NCBI GenBank assembly: GCA_002155105.1
Contig: MUZD01000001.1
Coordinates: forward strand, 434,001-498,000
Direction: 5' to 3'
Source of the DNA: Sedimentibacter sp. SX930
GTDB taxonomy: Bacteria; Bacillota; Bacilli; Lactobacillales; Aerococcaceae
Length of the DNA stretch: 64,000 nucleotides
The notes under the pieces are model-generated. The model was not told the origin of the DNA, ran no database searches, and saw nothing but the letters and a program-made list of their open reading frames with translations. This document shows positions 41,965 through 52,212 of this stretch, in pieces. A program made the position numbers and the translations under genes. Every line of letters begins with the position of its first letter. Within the stretch, counting starts at the first letter, position 1.

Positions 41965-42031
41965 ACGGTCCGTTCTACGAGTTTCACGCACGCTCCTCCG
42001 GTCAAGTAATTTTCACTTTCCACATTCCATA

Positions 42032-42076
42032 AACAAACAAAGGTTGCCCCTAAAATAAGGGCAACCTTTGTTTGTT
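42032..42076 (-). terminator. Terminator of the glnPQ operon
   Basis: An 18-bp perfect stem, AACAAACAAAGGTTGCCC (42032-42049) with its complement at 42059-42076. T-rich on the minus strand after the stem. Confidence 0.8.
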
Positions 42077-42082
42077 TTGCTA

Positions 42083-42817
42083 TTACAATACTTTGTTCAG
42101 GAAATCTTGCGTACGTGGATGTTGCGGGTTGCCGAATACTTCAGCAGGCGTGCCTTCTTCGACGATGTATCCGCCATCCATAAAGATGACGCGATGTCCG
42201 ACTTCTCTGGCGAAGCCCATTTCATGAGTAACCACAACCATGGTCATCCCTTGTTTTGCCAGTTTCTTCATGACTTCAAGAACGTCGCCGACCATTTCAG
42301 GATCAAGTGCGGATGTCGGTTCATCGAAAAGCATGATTTCCGGATTCATTGCCAACGCACGCGCGATAGCGACACGTTGTTTTTGACCACCGGATAGCGA
42401 GCTTGGAAAAGCGTCAGCTTTTTCGGACAGGCCGACTGTTTCCAACAATTCCACTGCTTTAACTCTTGCGGCTTCTTTATTTTGCCGTTTCAGTTCAACC
42501 GGAGCCAATGTGATATTGTCCATTACCGAAAGGTGCGGGAAAAGATTGAAATGTTGGAAAACCATACCGATTTCTTCACGTACTTCATTGATGTCCGTGG
42601 TTTTTTCGGTGATGTCTTTTCCGTCGATCAGCACGTGGCCGTCAGTGACTTCTTCCAGTTTGTTCAGACAGCGCAGAAGCGTACTTTTTCCTGAACCGGA
42701 TGGGCCGATGATGCAGACCACTTCGCCTTCAGCTACTTCGAGGTCGATCCCTTTCAAAACCTCGTTGCTTCCGAAGCTTTTCTTCAGATTCGTGACATTT
42801 ATTTTTGTGTTAGCCAT
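42083..42817 (-). CDS. glnQ: Amino acid ABC transporter ATP-binding protein (GlnQ type)
   Basis: 244 residues. Walker [16 protein letters not shown] (about 34), signature [15 protein letters not shown] (about 140), Walker [15 protein letters not shown]. It powers the binding-protein/permease fusion whose end it overlaps by 8 bases. Polar amino acid uptake family, likely glutamine or glutamate. Full length. Confidence 0.93.
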   Translation of the reverse strand: MANTKINVTNLKKSFGSNEVLKGIDLEVAEGEVVCIIGPSGSGKSTLLRCLNKLEEVTDGHVLIDGKDITEKTTDINEVREEIGMVFQHFNLFPHLSVMDNITLAPVELKRQNKEAARVKAVELLETVGLSEKADAFPSSLSGGQKQRVAIARALAMNPEIMLFDEPTSALDPEMVGDVLEVMKKLAKQGMTMVVVTHEMGFAREVGHRVIFMDGGYIVEEGTPAEVFGNPQHPRTQDFLNKVL

Positions 42818-44963
42818 TCTTTAATCTCCCTTCAAGTTTTTTGGAAATCTTCGTAAGGATCGTGATGACGATGATGTACATCAATCCGATGATCAACCAC
42901 ATATTACCGGAAGCATAGGTTCTTGCGATGATGATTTTACCGGTCTGTGTCAACTCGACAAGTCCGATGATGGATAAAATGGATGTGTCCTTCAAAGTAA
43001 TGACGAATTGGTTGATGAATGAAGGAATCATGATGCGGATTGCTTGCGGCAAAATGATTTTGTTCATAGTTGTTTGATAAGTCAACCCTAAGCTGCGTCC
43101 TGCTTCCATCTGTCCGACGTCAACCGCTTTGATACCGCCGCGGAAGATTTCAGCCAGATAAGCTGCCGCATTCAAACTCAGTGTGATAATCCCTGCAACC
43201 GTCGAACTCATCCGGAGACCCATCAATTGCGGAATCGAGAAGTATACGAAGAATGCCAAGACGATCAACGGCACACCACGCATGATGTCGACATAGATGG
43301 TTGCGATCCAGTTCAATGCTTTGTTAGGGGAAACGCTGAACAATCCGATGAAGATACCCAATGCCAAAGCGATCACAATGGATGCAAAAGTGATCAGGAT
43401 GGTTCTTCCCAAACCTTGCAACAAAGTTTTCCAGTTTTCCTGGATCAGTCCGAAGAAGGAAGTGTTGCTTTCTTCTGTGTCGGAACCTAGATAGTCGTTG
43501 ACGATTTCTTCATAAGTACCATTGGACTGCAAGTTTGCCAATCCTGTGTTGATCATGTTCAACAATTCCGGGTTCGTGTCTTTTGCGACTGCGATTCCGT
43601 AAGATCCGCCGGCTTCTTTCTCAGTAGCCAGTTTCAATGCGATGCCTTGACCTTCGATGGCATAAGCCATAACCGGGTAATCTTCAAATGCCGCAACGGA
43701 ATTGCCGGCGATGACGTCTTGATACATGTTGGCTGAATCATCGAAAGTCGATAAAGTGAAGCCATATTCGTCCTTGATGGATTCTGCAAAAGTTGCGCCT
43801 TCCGTACCGGTTTTGACGGCAACGGTCAGACCTTCCAGGTCCTCATAGCTGTCGATGTCGCTATCGGCGGCAACAGCCATAACCACACCGCTTTCGAAAT
43901 ACGGTTCAGAAAAATCAAAAGTCTGTTTGCGTTCGTCGGTGATGCTCATGCCGGCGATGACAGCATCCACTTGTTTAGCTTCCAACGCTTGAAGGGCCGC
44001 ATTGAATCCTAGCGGACGGATTTCGATTCCGAAACCTTGGTCTTTAGCGATTTCGCGGATCAAATCCATGTCGATACCCACATAGTTGCCGTTAGCGTCC
44101 TGGAATTCGAATGGAGCGAAAGTTGTGTCGGTTGCGATGATATACGTTTTTCCGTTCTGTGCCGGGACATCCAGACTTGTATCAACGGAAGCACCGAGGT
44201 ATTTCTCTTGGATGGCTTGGTAAGTGCCGTCCGCTTTCAGGTTGGCCAAACCTGCATTGAACATTGCCAACAATTCAGGATTTGTGTCTTTAGCGACTGC
44301 AAAACCGTATGAACTGCCGGCTTCTTTGTCTGTAGCCAATTTCAGAGCCAAACCTTGGTCTTCGATGGCGTAGGCCATTACTGGGTAATCTTCGAATGCC
44401 GCTACAGAATTGCCGGACAGGACATCCTGATACATATTGGCGGAATCTTCAAAAACGGTGGTAGTGAAGCCATATTCATCCTTGATGGATTCGGCAAATG
44501 TTGCGCCTTCCGTTCCTGTTTTGACTGCAACATTCTGGCCTTCCAAATCTTCGTAGCTTGAGATGTCGCTGTCATCGGCTACTGCCATGACCACGCCACT
44601 TTCAAAATACGGTTCTGAAAAATCGAAGGTCTGTTTGCGTTCGTCGGTGATGCTCATGCCGGCGATGACGCCGTCAACTTGCTTAGTCTCCAAGGCCTGC
44701 AGCGCGGCATTGAATCCCAAAGGACGAATCTCCACCTCAAATCCTTGATCATCCGCAATCGCTTGGATGAGTTCCATATCGATGCCGACGAATTCGCCGT
44801 TCGCATCCTGGAATTCAAATGGTGCAAATGTGGTGTCTGTCGCGATGACAAACTTTTGTGTTTCTGTTGCCTCAACTACTTCGTGCTGGGCTGATCCAAA
44901 AATAAAAAAGCCCAAAGCCATGAAGAGCATCGGCAACTTTAGTCGCAGTTTCTTGCTTAACAT
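42810..44963 (-). CDS. glnP: GlnP-type fusion: two substrate-binding domains plus permease
   Basis: 717 residues. A signal peptide is followed by two tandem substrate-binding domains, each starting [16 protein letters not shown] (about residues 39 and 274), and a permease domain (about 505-717) with the [12 protein letters not shown]-type loop. Lactococcal GlnPQ has the same plan, with the two domains differing in affinity for Gln, Glu and Asn. Here the two domains are nearly identical at protein and DNA level (offset about 708 bp), pointing to recent duplication or gene conversion. TAAGGAGGAAAAAAT precedes the ATG. Works as a homodimer with GlnQ. Confidence 0.93.
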   Translation of the reverse strand: MLSKKLRLKLPMLFMALGFFIFGSAQHEVVEATETQKFVIATDTTFAPFEFQDANGEFVGIDMELIQAIADDQGFEVEIRPLGFNAALQALETKQVDGVIAGMSITDERKQTFDFSEPYFESGVVMAVADDSDISSYEDLEGQNVAVKTGTEGATFAESIKDEYGFTTTVFEDSANMYQDVLSGNSVAAFEDYPVMAYAIEDQGLALKLATDKEAGSSYGFAVAKDTNPELLAMFNAGLANLKADGTYQAIQEKYLGASVDTSLDVPAQNGKTYIIATDTTFAPFEFQDANGNYVGIDMDLIREIAKDQGFGIEIRPLGFNAALQALEAKQVDAVIAGMSITDERKQTFDFSEPYFESGVVMAVAADSDIDSYEDLEGLTVAVKTGTEGATFAESIKDEYGFTLSTFDDSANMYQDVIAGNSVAAFEDYPVMAYAIEGQGIALKLATEKEAGGSYGIAVAKDTNPELLNMINTGLANLQSNGTYEEIVNDYLGSDTEESNTSFFGLIQENWKTLLQGLGRTILITFASIVIALALGIFIGLFSVSPNKALNWIATIYVDIMRGVPLIVLAFFVYFSIPQLMGLRMSSTVAGIITLSLNAAAYLAEIFRGGIKAVDVGQMEAGRSLGLTYQTTMNKIILPQAIRIMIPSFINQFVITLKDTSILSIIGLVELTQTGKIIIARTYASGNMWLIIGLMYIIVITILTKISKKLEGRLKNG

Positions 44964-45200
44964 ATTTTTTCCTCCTTATAAACAGCATTCCTTCTGAATA
45001 ACCATGAGATTACGATGAAGCCTCTGCTTGAATATTCATATAATACCACATCGAGATTATATTTTAAATTCTGAGAAAGCACAATCATATAACGACACAA
45101 ATATGTTAGAAAATGTGACATAAACCTCGGATTTAATAAAAACGCTAACAAATAAACGGCAACCAAACCGGGTTATTTAGGAACGTTCGGAAAAATGCAG

Positions 45201-45251
45201 CAAAAAACCCTGACACGATGGCACAAAAGCTGTCATGTCAGGGCTTTTTTT
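45201..45251. terminator. Bidirectional terminator after yvrJ
   Basis: CCCTGACA (45208-45215) pairs with TGTCAGGG (45236-45243), with T runs on both strands. It serves the minus-strand yvrJ. Confidence 0.75.
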
Positions 45252-45275
45252 AGGTCTTGTGAGGCAAGGGTGTGA

Positions 45276-45428
45276 TCATTTAAAGGCCCGACTCAGTTCT
45301 TCAATCGCGCCTACAAGTGCATCGAGTTTTTTTTCCATCCGGTGCAGCAGGTACATCGCAATCACGATCGGAAAGCCGGTATTGCTGATCAATTCCATAT
45401 ACGCCAGCACATCCACGTTCGCATCCAT
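45276..45428 (-). CDS. YvrJ-family small membrane protein (50 aa)
   Basis: 50 residues: MDANVDVLAYMELISNTGFP, then a hydrophobic segment and HRMEKKLDALVGAIEEL. The ISNTGFPIVIAMYLL-type core and the following RMEKKLD match the YvrJ family of single-span proteins of unknown function. AGGAGG lies 8 nt before the ATG. A different-frame ATG 4 bases upstream is not used. A terminator follows. Too short for many gene callers. Confidence 0.8.
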   Translation of the reverse strand: MDANVDVLAYMELISNTGFPIVIAMYLLHRMEKKLDALVGAIEELSRAFK

Positions 45429-45506
45429 TCATATTCCCTCCTTTCCTACATCTATAAAGACGAAGGAAGGGAGGGAAGTGTAACTGTCAGCGTACTGTTT
45501 TCGGGA

Positions 45507-46376
45507 TCACAAATTTTCGTTGATGCAGCGCATGATGGCTTCGGCTACGCCGTTTTCTGAGTTTTTGGAAGTGAGGTACTTCGCGAATTCCTTGACCCCA
45601 TCCTCGGCATTGGCCACCGCAAAACTGGCGCCAGCGACTTTCAGCATTGAGACATCATTGAAGTTATCCCCAATCGCCATGACATTCTCCAAAGGAATCC
45701 CTCTTTTTTTGGCGAACTTCGCCAAAGCGATTCCTTTTTGTGCTTCCACATGGTTGATTTCGATATTATTTTTGAAGGAGGAAGTCACGACCACACGGCT
45801 GTCCTCAGCCAGTTTTACTCTGATCGGATCCAGCTCGCTTTGGCCGATATCGCTGAAGACCAGAATCTTCAGGACTTGCTGGGAGTTGTCTTCCAAAACT
45901 TCTTTGAAATTTTCAACGTAGTTTACATGCATCACTTCCAAACGGGCGACCGCCAGAACGAGCGCCATTTTGAAGGTTGTGTCAGGGTTTGTTTCATGCA
46001 GCAAGGAAGTCATTGACTCGATCCTGCGCACTTTGTCATCCGAAAATATGCCTTTGGATGTCATGAGTTCGCAGTAGAGTCCGTATTTTTTCACATCATC
46101 CAAAATATGGCGGGTGGTTGTTTTATCGATACCCAGGTTTTCGACCAGTTTTCCGTCTTCGTCAAATACTTGTCCGCCGTTCAGCGTGATCATGGGGCAA
46201 TCGATGCCGACTTCCTGTAAGGCTGGCACAGCTTCGGTATAGCCTCTGCCTGTAGCGACCATAAATTTGATGCCTAATCTATTTGCTTCATTGATGGCGC
46301 TCACGTTCGATGCGGAGACTTCCATCTTATCGTTCAATAATGTGCCGTCCATATCAGAGACGATCAGTTCTATCAT
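45507..46376 (-). CDS. Cof-type HAD phosphatase
   Basis: 289 residues. Motif I IVSDMDGTLLNDK at the N terminus, motif II FMVATGRGYTEA (about 37), a C2 cap in the middle, and the late motif NVMAIGDNFNDVSMLKVAG (about 235) mark a Cof/YidA-like sugar or cofactor phosphatase. The start at 46376 follows CAGGAGGATGAATGT; the frame continues 18 codons further upstream without a site. Substrate not readable. Confidence 0.9.
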   Translation of the reverse strand: MIELIVSDMDGTLLNDKMEVSASNVSAINEANRLGIKFMVATGRGYTEAVPALQEVGIDCPMITLNGGQVFDEDGKLVENLGIDKTTTRHILDDVKKYGLYCELMTSKGIFSDDKVRRIESMTSLLHETNPDTTFKMALVLAVARLEVMHVNYVENFKEVLEDNSQQVLKILVFSDIGQSELDPIRVKLAEDSRVVVTSSFKNNIEINHVEAQKGIALAKFAKKRGIPLENVMAIGDNFNDVSMLKVAGASFAVANAEDGVKEFAKYLTSKNSENGVAEAIMRCINENL

Positions 46377-46540
46377 ACATTCATCCTCCTGTTCGGTAAT
46401 TGCAGTATATTCACACTTATATTCTACCATGCTTTTTCAGTTTCACTGAAAATTTGTTCAGGGCTGGATAAAATAAGCGACAGGAAGGCGCATGGACTGA
46501 AAAAGCTACGCACATTATGTTAAGATAGTCGCAACCGGAA

Positions 46541-47251
46541 ATGGAAAATTTGATAGATAGTGATGTGAAAAAGATGGCTAAAGCGATTATCCATAATGAA
46601 TGGCAAGAAAAGTTGGAAAAGGAGTTTGAAGCGCCGTATTACCAACAATTGCGGGCGTTTCTGAAGGAAGAATATCTGAATGAGACGGTTTATCCCGGAA
46701 TGAATCATATCTGGGAAGCCTTCGAATTGACACCGTACAACAAGGTGAAAGTGGTCATCCTGGGGCAGGACCCTTATCATGGCCCGAAACAAGCGCACGG
46801 GTTGAGTTTTTCAGTCCAGAAAGGGGTCAAGTTGCCGCCTTCCTTGGTCAACATCTACAAGGAACTGCAGGATGATCTCGGTATTCCGATTGCGAAACAC
46901 GGGGACTTGACATCTTGGGCGAAGCAAGGCGTTTTCCTGCTGAACACGGTACTGACTGTCCGAAGCGGAGAAGCGAATTCGCATCGCGGAAAAGGCTGGG
47001 AATTATTGACCGATGCCGTCATCAGAGCGCTGAATGAGCGGGAAGAACCGGTCGTGTTCATCCTCTGGGGAAATGCATCGATAGCCAAAAAAGTGTTCAT
47101 CGACACAACAAAACATGTCGTGATCACCTCACCCCATCCTAGTCCATTATCTTCCTATAGAGGCTTCTTCGGATCGAAGCCTTTTTCCAAAACAAATGAA
47201 GCACTCAAATCGTTCGGTATGGAACCGATCGACTGGCGTTTGCCAGAATAA
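46541..47251 (+). CDS. ung: Uracil-DNA glycosylase
   Basis: 236 residues. It removes uracil from DNA. Water-activating motif [17 protein letters not shown] (about 75) and [13 protein letters not shown] (about 200) with the active His are both intact. The start is uncertain: ATG 46541 gives ten or so extra residues compared with relatives, and ATG 46574 ([10 protein letters not shown]) fits better by length; neither has a strong ribosome binding site. The hydrolase follows 23 bp later. Confidence 0.95.
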   Translation: MENLIDSDVKKMAKAIIHNEWQEKLEKEFEAPYYQQLRAFLKEEYLNETVYPGMNHIWEAFELTPYNKVKVVILGQDPYHGPKQAHGLSFSVQKGVKLPPSLVNIYKELQDDLGIPIAKHGDLTSWAKQGVFLLNTVLTVRSGEANSHRGKGWELLTDAVIRALNEREEPVVFILWGNASIAKKVFIDTTKHVVITSPHPSPLSSYRGFFGSKPFSKTNEALKSFGMEPIDWRLPE

Positions 47252-47274
47252 ATAGAAGGAAGGGGCATTGCCGT

Positions 47275-47985
47275 ATGAAAGGGAAGTCATTGAAGACCAG
47301 AAAAGGAAAACTCTACTACCAGGTAGGCGGTAGCGGCGATGCATTGCTCATGTTGCACGGAAACGGCGAAAGTTCGGACATTTTCGCGAAGCAGTTTCCT
47401 TTTTTTAAGAAACACTTCACGGTCTATGCGCTTGATACGCGAGGACATGGCAGATCAGATCTGGGAGTGGAGCGGTTGACCTTCAAGCAGATCGCAGAGG
47501 ACATCCTCGCATTGCTCGAAAAGGAGCGGATTCAACGGGTCCACGTGCTCGGCTTCAGCGATGGAGGCAATCTTGGTTTGTATTTAGCTGCGCACTATCC
47601 GGAGCGGATTGCTTCTTTGATTGCGATGGGGGCGAATTACGAAGCGGACGGCCTGACCGATGCCTGCAATGAAGAAACACTGGAACGATACGAAGAGCTG
47701 CTGGCTTTGCCGGATACCGATCCGGACAAGATCCATCGCCTCTGCATCCACAATCTTATGCTGGAGGAATTGGATCTTTCTGCTGAAGCTTTGCGCAGCA
47801 TCCAAGCGCCAACCATGCTGCTAGCGGGGGAGTTTGATCTGATCCGCGACGACCAAACCGAGGCGATGCATCGATTGATTTCCGGATCGCAAAAATATAT
47901 CGTGCCCGGGGGAAGCCATGGCTTTTTCGTGGATGATCCAAAAGTGCTGGAACGTCTTGCAAAAAAATTCTATAAAAGCTTGTGA
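47275..47985 (+). CDS. Alpha/beta hydrolase
   Basis: 236 residues. MLHGNGESSDIF (about 24) is the oxyanion-hole segment, VHVLGFSDGGNLGLYLA (about 90) holds the nucleophilic Ser, GEFDLIRDD (about 186) the acid, and GGSHGFFVDD (about 210) the His. Complete catalytic triad. The substrate is unknown; esterase or lactonase activity is likely. Preceded by AGAAGGAAGGGGC and close behind ung. Confidence 0.85.
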   Translation: MKGKSLKTRKGKLYYQVGGSGDALLMLHGNGESSDIFAKQFPFFKKHFTVYALDTRGHGRSDLGVERLTFKQIAEDILALLEKERIQRVHVLGFSDGGNLGLYLAAHYPERIASLIAMGANYEADGLTDACNEETLERYEELLALPDTDPDKIHRLCIHNLMLEELDLSAEALRSIQAPTMLLAGEFDLIRDDQTEAMHRLISGSQKYIVPGGSHGFFVDDPKVLERLAKKFYKSL

Positions 47986-48110
47986 TTTCCGGAGCGTATC
48001 AGGAGGTGCTCCTGGGAAATTATGTTAGAATGAAGTTCTGAAATGTCGCCGGTGGCAGTCATTCGCTGCCGCGCGACTTCTGAACGAAAAAAGTGAAAAT
48101 ATAAACAAAG

Positions 48111-48193
48111 GCACGATATGTTGTGTGATTTCCATGTACGCACACTACATGTTGTGTCTTTTTGTTGTAATTCCATCTTGTCAACCGTATAAT
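48111..48193 (+). promoter_or_regulatory. Two NrdR-like boxes and promoter of nrdIEF
   Basis: GCACGATATGTTGTGT (48111-48126) and ACACTACATGTTGTGT (48142-48157) match the NrdR box ACACTATATATTGTGT at about 13 and 14 of 16 positions, 31 bp apart (three helical turns). The promoter TTGTAA (48165-48170), 17 bp, TATAAT (48188-48193) follows directly. Confidence 0.75.
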
Positions 48194-48226
48194 GGGTGAA
48201 TAACAGCTGGGAAAAGGTGATGCAAA

Positions 48227-48592
48227 ATGAAGGTAGTGTTTATGTCGTTGACAGGCCAAACGAGGAAATTCGTAAACAAACTGGGCCTGGAAACGATGGA
48301 ATTGACGGCCGATAACGCATTCCGGAAGATTGAGGAACCGTTCATCATCGTGGCCCCGACCTACGAAAAAGAGGTGACGGATATTCTGGTCGATTTCATC
48401 GAGACCGATCGGAACCGATCTTACTTCAAAGGCGTAGCAGGTGGCGGGAACCTGAATTTTGGCAAGCTTTTCGGTTTTACCGCAAAAGACTTGTCCCGCG
48501 ATTATGGTGTCCCGCTGCTGCACTTGTTTGAGTTTCAAGGAAATGAGAAAGACATTCAGATTTTGAAAGAGAAGGTGACGGAACTTGGATAG
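48227..48592 (+). CDS. nrdI: Flavodoxin-like ribonucleotide reductase accessory protein NrdI
   Basis: 121 residues. MSLTGQTRKFVNKL binds the FMN phosphate, APTYEKEVTDIL and VAGGGNLNFGKLFGFTA are family blocks. NrdI supplies oxidant to assemble the dimanganese-tyrosyl cofactor of NrdF. It overlaps nrdE by 8 bases. GGGAAAAGGTGATGCAAA precedes the start. First gene of an NrdR-box operon. Confidence 0.95.
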   Translation: MKVVFMSLTGQTRKFVNKLGLETMELTADNAFRKIEEPFIIVAPTYEKEVTDILVDFIETDRNRSYFKGVAGGGNLNFGKLFGFTAKDLSRDYGVPLLHLFEFQGNEKDIQILKEKVTELG

Positions 48593-50762
48593 TCCAAAAT
48601 TAGTAACCAAAACAGATGATGTAACCTATTATAAATTGAACAACGAAATCAATCGTCCGATTGATAATGCCATCCCATTGCATAAGGATAAGGAAGCCGT
48701 TCGGGCTTATTTCCTGGAGCATGTGAATCCGAACACGGTTTTCTTCTATACTTTGGATGAAAAACTGAATTATTTGATTGAACACGACTATATCGAAAAA
48801 GAATTCCTGGAGAAATACCCGCTCGATTTCATCAAAAAGCTGATGCAGGATACGTACAACAAGAAATTCCGTTTCAAATCGTTCATGGCGGCCTACAAGT
48901 TCTATACCCAGTACGCACTGAAGACGAACGACGGCAAGCGTTATTTGGAGCGCTACGAAGACCGGATCGTCTTCAATGCACTCTTTTTGGCTGACGGGAA
49001 CCAGCAATTGGCTGTAGACTTGGCGGAAGAGATGATCCATCAACGCTACCAACCGGCGACGCCTACCTTTTTGAATGCAGGCAGAAAACGCCGCGGGGAA
49101 TTGGTTTCTTGCTTCCTGATCCAAACGACGGATGACATGAACAGCATCGGCCGCACGATCAACAGTGCTCTGCAGTTGTCCCGCATCGGCGGAGGCGTCG
49201 GCGTGAACCTGTCGAACGTCCGGGCAGCCGGGGATCCGATCAAGAAAATCGAGAACGCGTCGAGCGGCGTCGTGCCGATCATGAAGCTTCTCGAAGATAG
49301 CTTCAGTTATTCCAATCAGCTGGGCCAACGCAATGGAGCCGGTGCGGTGTATTTGAACGTATTCCATCCGGACATCGTCGCTTTCCTATCCACGAAAAAA
49401 GAGAATGCCGATGAAAAGATCCGCGTGAAAACCTTGTCTCTGGGTCTGGTCATTCCGGACAAATTTTATGAGTTGGCGGCGAAGGACGATCAGATGTATC
49501 TGTTCAGCCCTTATGATGTGGAACGCATCTACGGCAAACCGTTCTCCTATGTCGATATCACCGCGGAATACGAAAATTTGGTTAATAATCCGGAAATCTC
49601 CAAATCCAAGATCCGTGCCCGTGACCTTGAGAACGAAATCAGCAAACTGCAGCAGGAATCCGGCTATCCGTACATCATCAACATCGATACGGCCAACCGC
49701 ACCAATCCGGTGGACGGAACGATCGTCATGAGCAATCTGTGCTCGGAAATTCTGCAGGTGCAACAACCTTCCTTGCTGAATGATAAGCAGGAATATGAAG
49801 TGCTCGGGACGGACATCAGCTGCAACTTGGGTTCCACGAACATCCCGAACCTGATGAAATCGCCTGATTTCGGGAAATCGGTCGAAACGATGGTCCGTGC
49901 CTTGACTTACGTAACCGACCATTCCAGCATCGATGCGGTCCCTACAATCAAAAACGGGAACGATCAAGCGCATACGATCGGTTTGGGCGGCATGGGTCTG
50001 CACACGATGTTCGCGACCAATCAGATGCATTACGGTTCGCCGGAATCCATCGAATTCACGGACATCTACTTTATGCTTTTGAATTATTACACGTTGGCAG
50101 CCAGCAACAAAATCGCCAAGGAACGCGGAGAAGCATTCGTCAATTTCAATAAATCCAGCTATTATACGGGCGAATATTTTGATGCCTATACCGATTCCGA
50201 TGTCGTCTTCCAATCCGAAAAAGTGAAACATATTTTTGAGGGCATCAAAGTCCCTACGAAGGAAGACTGGCTGCAGTTGAAGCAGGCAGTCCGTGAATCC
50301 GGCTTGTACCACCAAAACCGTTTGGCGATTGCGCCGACCGGTTCGATCAGTTACGTAAATGAAACAAGTGCGAGCCTGCACCCGATCACGCGTCTGATCG
50401 AAGAGCGGCAAGAGAAGAAAACCGGCAAGACTTATTATCCGGCTCCGCAGCTTTCCAACGAAACGATGCCTTATTATCGTTCAGCCTATGATATCGATAT
50501 GCGCCGTGTCATCGACATCTATGTCGCTGCCCAAAAACATATCGACCAGGGCATGAGCCTGACATTGTTCATGCGCTCTGAATTGCCGGAAGGCATGTAC
50601 GAATGGAAAGAAGGGCGCACAAACAAAATGACGACACGCGATCTGAACATCCTGCGCAACTACGCATGGAGAAAAGGCGCAAAATCGATTTATTATGTGC
50701 GTACATTTACGGAAAACAACGACGAAATCGGAGCGAACGCTTGCGAATCATGCACAATCTGA
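48585..50762 (+). CDS. nrdE: Class Ib ribonucleotide reductase large subunit
   Basis: 725 residues. It reduces ribonucleoside diphosphates. Landmarks: LVSCFLIQTTDDMNSIG (about 170) with an active-site Cys, NLCSEILQVQ (about 383), APTGSISYVNETSASLHP (about 584), and the C-terminal redox pair in GANACESCTI. The short N terminus without an ATP-cone is typical of class Ib. Overlaps nrdI and precedes nrdF by 67 bp. Confidence 0.96.
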   Translation: MDSPKLVTKTDDVTYYKLNNEINRPIDNAIPLHKDKEAVRAYFLEHVNPNTVFFYTLDEKLNYLIEHDYIEKEFLEKYPLDFIKKLMQDTYNKKFRFKSFMAAYKFYTQYALKTNDGKRYLERYEDRIVFNALFLADGNQQLAVDLAEEMIHQRYQPATPTFLNAGRKRRGELVSCFLIQTTDDMNSIGRTINSALQLSRIGGGVGVNLSNVRAAGDPIKKIENASSGVVPIMKLLEDSFSYSNQLGQRNGAGAVYLNVFHPDIVAFLSTKKENADEKIRVKTLSLGLVIPDKFYELAAKDDQMYLFSPYDVERIYGKPFSYVDITAEYENLVNNPEISKSKIRARDLENEISKLQQESGYPYIINIDTANRTNPVDGTIVMSNLCSEILQVQQPSLLNDKQEYEVLGTDISCNLGSTNIPNLMKSPDFGKSVETMVRALTYVTDHSSIDAVPTIKNGNDQAHTIGLGGMGLHTMFATNQMHYGSPESIEFTDIYFMLLNYYTLAASNKIAKERGEAFVNFNKSSYYTGEYFDAYTDSDVVFQSEKVKHIFEGIKVPTKEDWLQLKQAVRESGLYHQNRLAIAPTGSISYVNETSASLHPITRLIEERQEKKTGKTYYPAPQLSNETMPYYRSAYDIDMRRVIDIYVAAQKHIDQGMSLTLFMRSELPEGMYEWKEGRTNKMTTRDLNILRNYAWRKGAKSIYYVRTFTENNDEIGANACESCTI

Positions 50763-50829
50763 TGATGCAGCGCAACTGTATTTGATTACTCTTATGCAAT
50801 AATCGGAAAGTCTAACGGAGGAATGAAGG

Positions 50830-51795
50830 ATGGCAAACAAGCCTTATATAGCAATCAACTGGAACAGTATCGAAGACATGCTGGACAAGTTGACATGGGA
50901 AAAACTGACGGAACAATTTTGGTTGGATACGCGGATCCCGTTGTCCAATGACTTGGACGACTGGCGCACCCTCAGCAAACCCGAGCAGGATATGTTGGGG
51001 AAAGTGTTCGGCGGATTGACGCTTCTGGACACCTTGCAATCGCAGGACGGCATCGCCGCCATGAAGGAAGATATGCGCACACAACACGAGGAAGCGGTAT
51101 TGAACAATATCCAGTTCATGGAATCGGTGCACGCGAAAAGCTACTCATCGATCTTCAGTACCTTGAACACGAAGGCTGAAATCGAGGACATCTTCAACTG
51201 GACCAACAGCAACGAATTCATCCAGCGCAAAGCCAGTCTGATCAACGACATCTACAAGACCGGCAATCAGCTGGAAAAGAAAGCCGCCAGCGTGCTGCTG
51301 GAGTCCTTTCTTTTCTATTCGGGGTTCTATGCACCGCTTTGGTATCTCGGCAACAACAAATTGCCGAACGTGGCGGAGATCATCAAACTGATCCTGCGCG
51401 ACGAATCGGTCCACGGAACCTACATCGGCTACAAATTTCAGATCGCATTTAACCAACTGTCCGAAGCGGAACAGGAAGAAATGAAGAATTGGGTCTATAT
51501 GCTGACGTATGAACTGTACAACAATGAAGTGAAATACACACAATACATCTACGATGAGCTGGGCTGGACGGAGCGCGTCAAAGTGTTCATCCGCTACAAC
51601 GCAAACAAAGCGCTACAGAATCTGGGCTTCGATCCCTTGTTCCCGGATACTGCAGACGATGTGAATCCAATCGTCATGAACGGTATCTCGACCGGAACCA
51701 GCAACCACGACTTCTTCTCGCAAGTCGGCAACGGCTACCTTTTGGGAGCCGTCGAGGCGATGGAAGACGAAGATTACGTCAAATGGATTAACTAA
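50830..51795 (+). CDS. nrdF: Class Ib ribonucleotide reductase small subunit
   Basis: 321 residues. Metal-carrying radical subunit; helices with EAVLNNIQFMESVHAKSYSS-type ligands (Glu and His near residue 98) and ESVHGTYIGYKFQ (about 192) are intact. It carries the tyrosyl radical used by NrdE. GGAGGAATGAAGG precedes the ATG. Ends at a strong terminator. No nrdH glutaredoxin gene is present in this operon. Confidence 0.96.
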   Translation: MANKPYIAINWNSIEDMLDKLTWEKLTEQFWLDTRIPLSNDLDDWRTLSKPEQDMLGKVFGGLTLLDTLQSQDGIAAMKEDMRTQHEEAVLNNIQFMESVHAKSYSSIFSTLNTKAEIEDIFNWTNSNEFIQRKASLINDIYKTGNQLEKKAASVLLESFLFYSGFYAPLWYLGNNKLPNVAEIIKLILRDESVHGTYIGYKFQIAFNQLSEAEQEEMKNWVYMLTYELYNNEVKYTQYIYDELGWTERVKVFIRYNANKALQNLGFDPLFPDTADDVNPIVMNGISTGTSNHDFFSQVGNGYLLGAVEAMEDEDYVKWIN

Positions 51796-51801
51796 TACAA
51801 A

Positions 51802-51847
51802 AAGCAAGGAGAGCAGCGGATCGATTCGCTGCTCTCCTTGCTTTTTT
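51802..51847 (+). terminator. nrd operon terminator
   Basis: A perfect 17-bp stem, AAGCAAGGAGAGCAGCG with its complement at 51827-51843, then Ts. Confidence 0.9.
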
Positions 51848-51894
51848 GGATTTGTGCCTCGACAATTTTAGTGTTGTTTGCTGAGGCAGGTTCC

Positions 51895-52050
51895 GGAACC
51901 ATGGATAACTTTCTATTATTCATGTCTTAGCTCGTGATTGCGTCTGAAACCATGGATAACTTTGTGTTATTCATGTCTTAGCTCGTGGTTGCGTCTGAAA
52001 GCATGAATTAATTTGCGTTATTCATGTTTTAGCTCGTGGTTGCGTCTGAA
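51895..52050. repeat. 51-bp tandem repeat, three copies, each with a palindrome
   Basis: Three units with exactly 51-bp spacing (ATGGATAAC at 51901 and 51952, ATGAATTAA at 52003) share TTATTCATGTCTTAGCTCGT. Each unit carries CATGGATAA or CATGAATTA facing TTATTCATG at a 7-bp distance. They lie between the nrd terminator and the Pho-type boxes and encode nothing convincing. Confidence 0.8.
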
Positions 52051-52131
52051 TGAATAAAAGCCAGCGATCCTTTCCTATATTGATATTCTTTTTTTTAATC
52101 AAAATTCAGTAACCCCATGGTTTCATTGCTG

Positions 52132-52170
52132 TTTACAAAAGGTTAACAGCGAATTCAAAGGTTATTTACA
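52132..52170 (+). promoter_or_regulatory. Four PhoP-type hexamers in front of the ABC operon
   Basis: TTTACA (52132), TTAACA (52143), TTCAAA (52154) and TTTACA (52165) recur at exactly 11 bp, with 5-bp spacers. This is the layout of the Bacillus PhoP box (TTAACA-like direct repeats). A -10 candidate TATTTG lies at 52187-52192. Confidence 0.65.
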
Positions 52171-52212
52171 ACCATCTGTTAGTATTTATTTGTAGTCAAA
52201 TACGTAATGAAA

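Noticed and set aside
48031-48082. Hairpin before the NrdR boxes as a terminator
   Set aside because: GTCGC/GCGAC and GGCAG/CTGCC pair well, but no T run follows on the plus strand; left unassigned.
51895-52050. CRISPR array
   Set aside because: The 51-bp units are adjacent and alike throughout, with no unique spacers and no cas genes in the window.
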